This document shows positions 5,755 through 6,077 of a DNA stretch of 6,077 nt, in pieces. This DNA is from JAIVJN01 sp036732565 (lineage in GTDB: Bacteria > Acidobacteriota > Vicinamibacteria > Vicinamibacterales > UBA2999). The stretch spans positions 1 to 6,077 of the forward strand of contig DAINCF010000450.1 of the NCBI GenBank assembly GCA_036732565.1, written 5' to 3'. How positions within the stretch are numbered: position 1 is the first letter of the stretch; each line of letters begins with the position of its first letter. The translations under genes were made by a program, and so were the position numbers. The notes beneath the pieces are model-generated. The model ran no database searches and was not told the DNA's origin. It was given only the letters and a program-made list of their open reading frames with translations.

Positions 5755-6077
5755 ATGAGCGATCTTCGTCCTGTCCACGCCACCAACTTGCCGAAGCCCG
5801 TCGGACCGTACTCGCCCGGCATGGGGTTCGAGCGTCTCGTCTTCGTCTCGGGTCAAGGCGCGACCGATCCAGCCACCGGCCAGCTCGCGGGACCTGATGT
5901 CGCGACCCAGACCGAGCAGTGCCTGCGCAACGTGGAGGCCATTCTCAAAGCCGCCGGGTCGGATTTGCATCACGTCCTTCGCTGCGGCGTGTTCCTGTTG
6001 GACATGCAGGAGTTCCAGCAGATGAACGCGGTCTACGCGCGCGTCTTCGGGGATCACCGTCCGGCTCGGACCACGAC
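5755..6077 (+). CDS. ridA: RidA/YjgF/YER057c-family enamine/imine deaminase, 3'-truncated by window end
   Basis: Members hydrolyse reactive 2-aminoacrylate-type enamines/imines released by PLP enzymes to 2-oxo acids and ammonia, protecting cytoplasmic enzymes. The 107 complete codons read MSDLRPVHATNLPKPVGPYS at the start, then VFVSGQGATDPATG (29-42), TQTEQCLRNVEAILKAAGSD (51-70), the core strand-helix region FLLDMQEFQQMNAVYARVF (80-98), and RPARTT (102-107). The Arg in PARTT (R105) corresponds to the substrate-carboxylate-binding Arg of RidA, and Y19 lies in the conserved GPYS. Family length is about 125-130 residues, so roughly 20 are missing beyond the edge. No stop is present in frame. 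ATG is the natural start; no Shine-Dalgarno sequence precedes it. The RidA subfamily and preferred substrate cannot be fixed from this fragment. Confidence 0.93.
   Translation, partial: MSDLRPVHATNLPKPVGPYSPGMGFERLVFVSGQGATDPATGQLAGPDVATQTEQCLRNVEAILKAAGSDLHHVLRCGVFLLDMQEFQQMNAVYARVFGDHRPARTT

Overview
The window is GC-rich DNA from a bacterial chromosome, with one gene cut off at the right edge. It carries an ECF sigma/anti-sigma pair, a cobalamin-type radical SAM gene, a large GT-C-like membrane protein with a discoidin-like tail, truA and ridA. The base composition, and a membrane-protein family that I associate with Acidobacteriota (Vicinamibacteria-like) and similar soil or metagenomic lineages, suggest an uncultured acidobacterium-like organism. 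No gene here is a decisive taxonomic marker, so this is an inference.

Layout. At the left edge (11-38) is a perfect 28-bp palindrome that contains the stop codon of the first gene. On the minus strand lies a two-gene regulatory operon: a 206-residue ECF sigma factor (280-900, GTG start), followed through a 4-base ATGA overlap by an 82-residue zinc-finger anti-sigma factor (35-283). A 143-bp divergent intergenic region (901-1043) holds an AT-rich patch, an 8-bp direct repeat and weak -10-like hexamers. On the plus strand a 502-residue B12-binding-domain radical SAM protein (1044-2552) is followed, after a short gap holding a 16-bp perfect palindrome (2559-2574), by a 778-residue multi-spanning membrane protein (2594-4930). 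The latter ends tail-to-tail, with a 9-bp overlap, against truA (4922-5734, minus). A 20-bp divergent gap then separates truA from a 3'-truncated ridA (5755 to the window end).

How they may work together. The sigma/anti-sigma pair is a self-contained signalling switch. Divergence from the radical SAM gene makes that gene a possible, unproven target. The radical SAM and membrane-protein genes look like one transcription unit and may act on a shared lipid- or glycan-linked substrate at the cell envelope. That pathway is inferred from adjacency only. truA (tRNA pseudouridine at positions 38-40) and ridA (reactive enamine/imine deaminase) are housekeeping genes.

I see no RNA genes, CRISPR arrays, transposases or phage genes. 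The most interesting points are the end-of-gene palindrome that supplies a stop codon, the B12-radical SAM/GT-C-discoidin pairing, and -10-like TANNNT hexamers lying 6-11 bases from four start codons, which hints at leaderless transcription.
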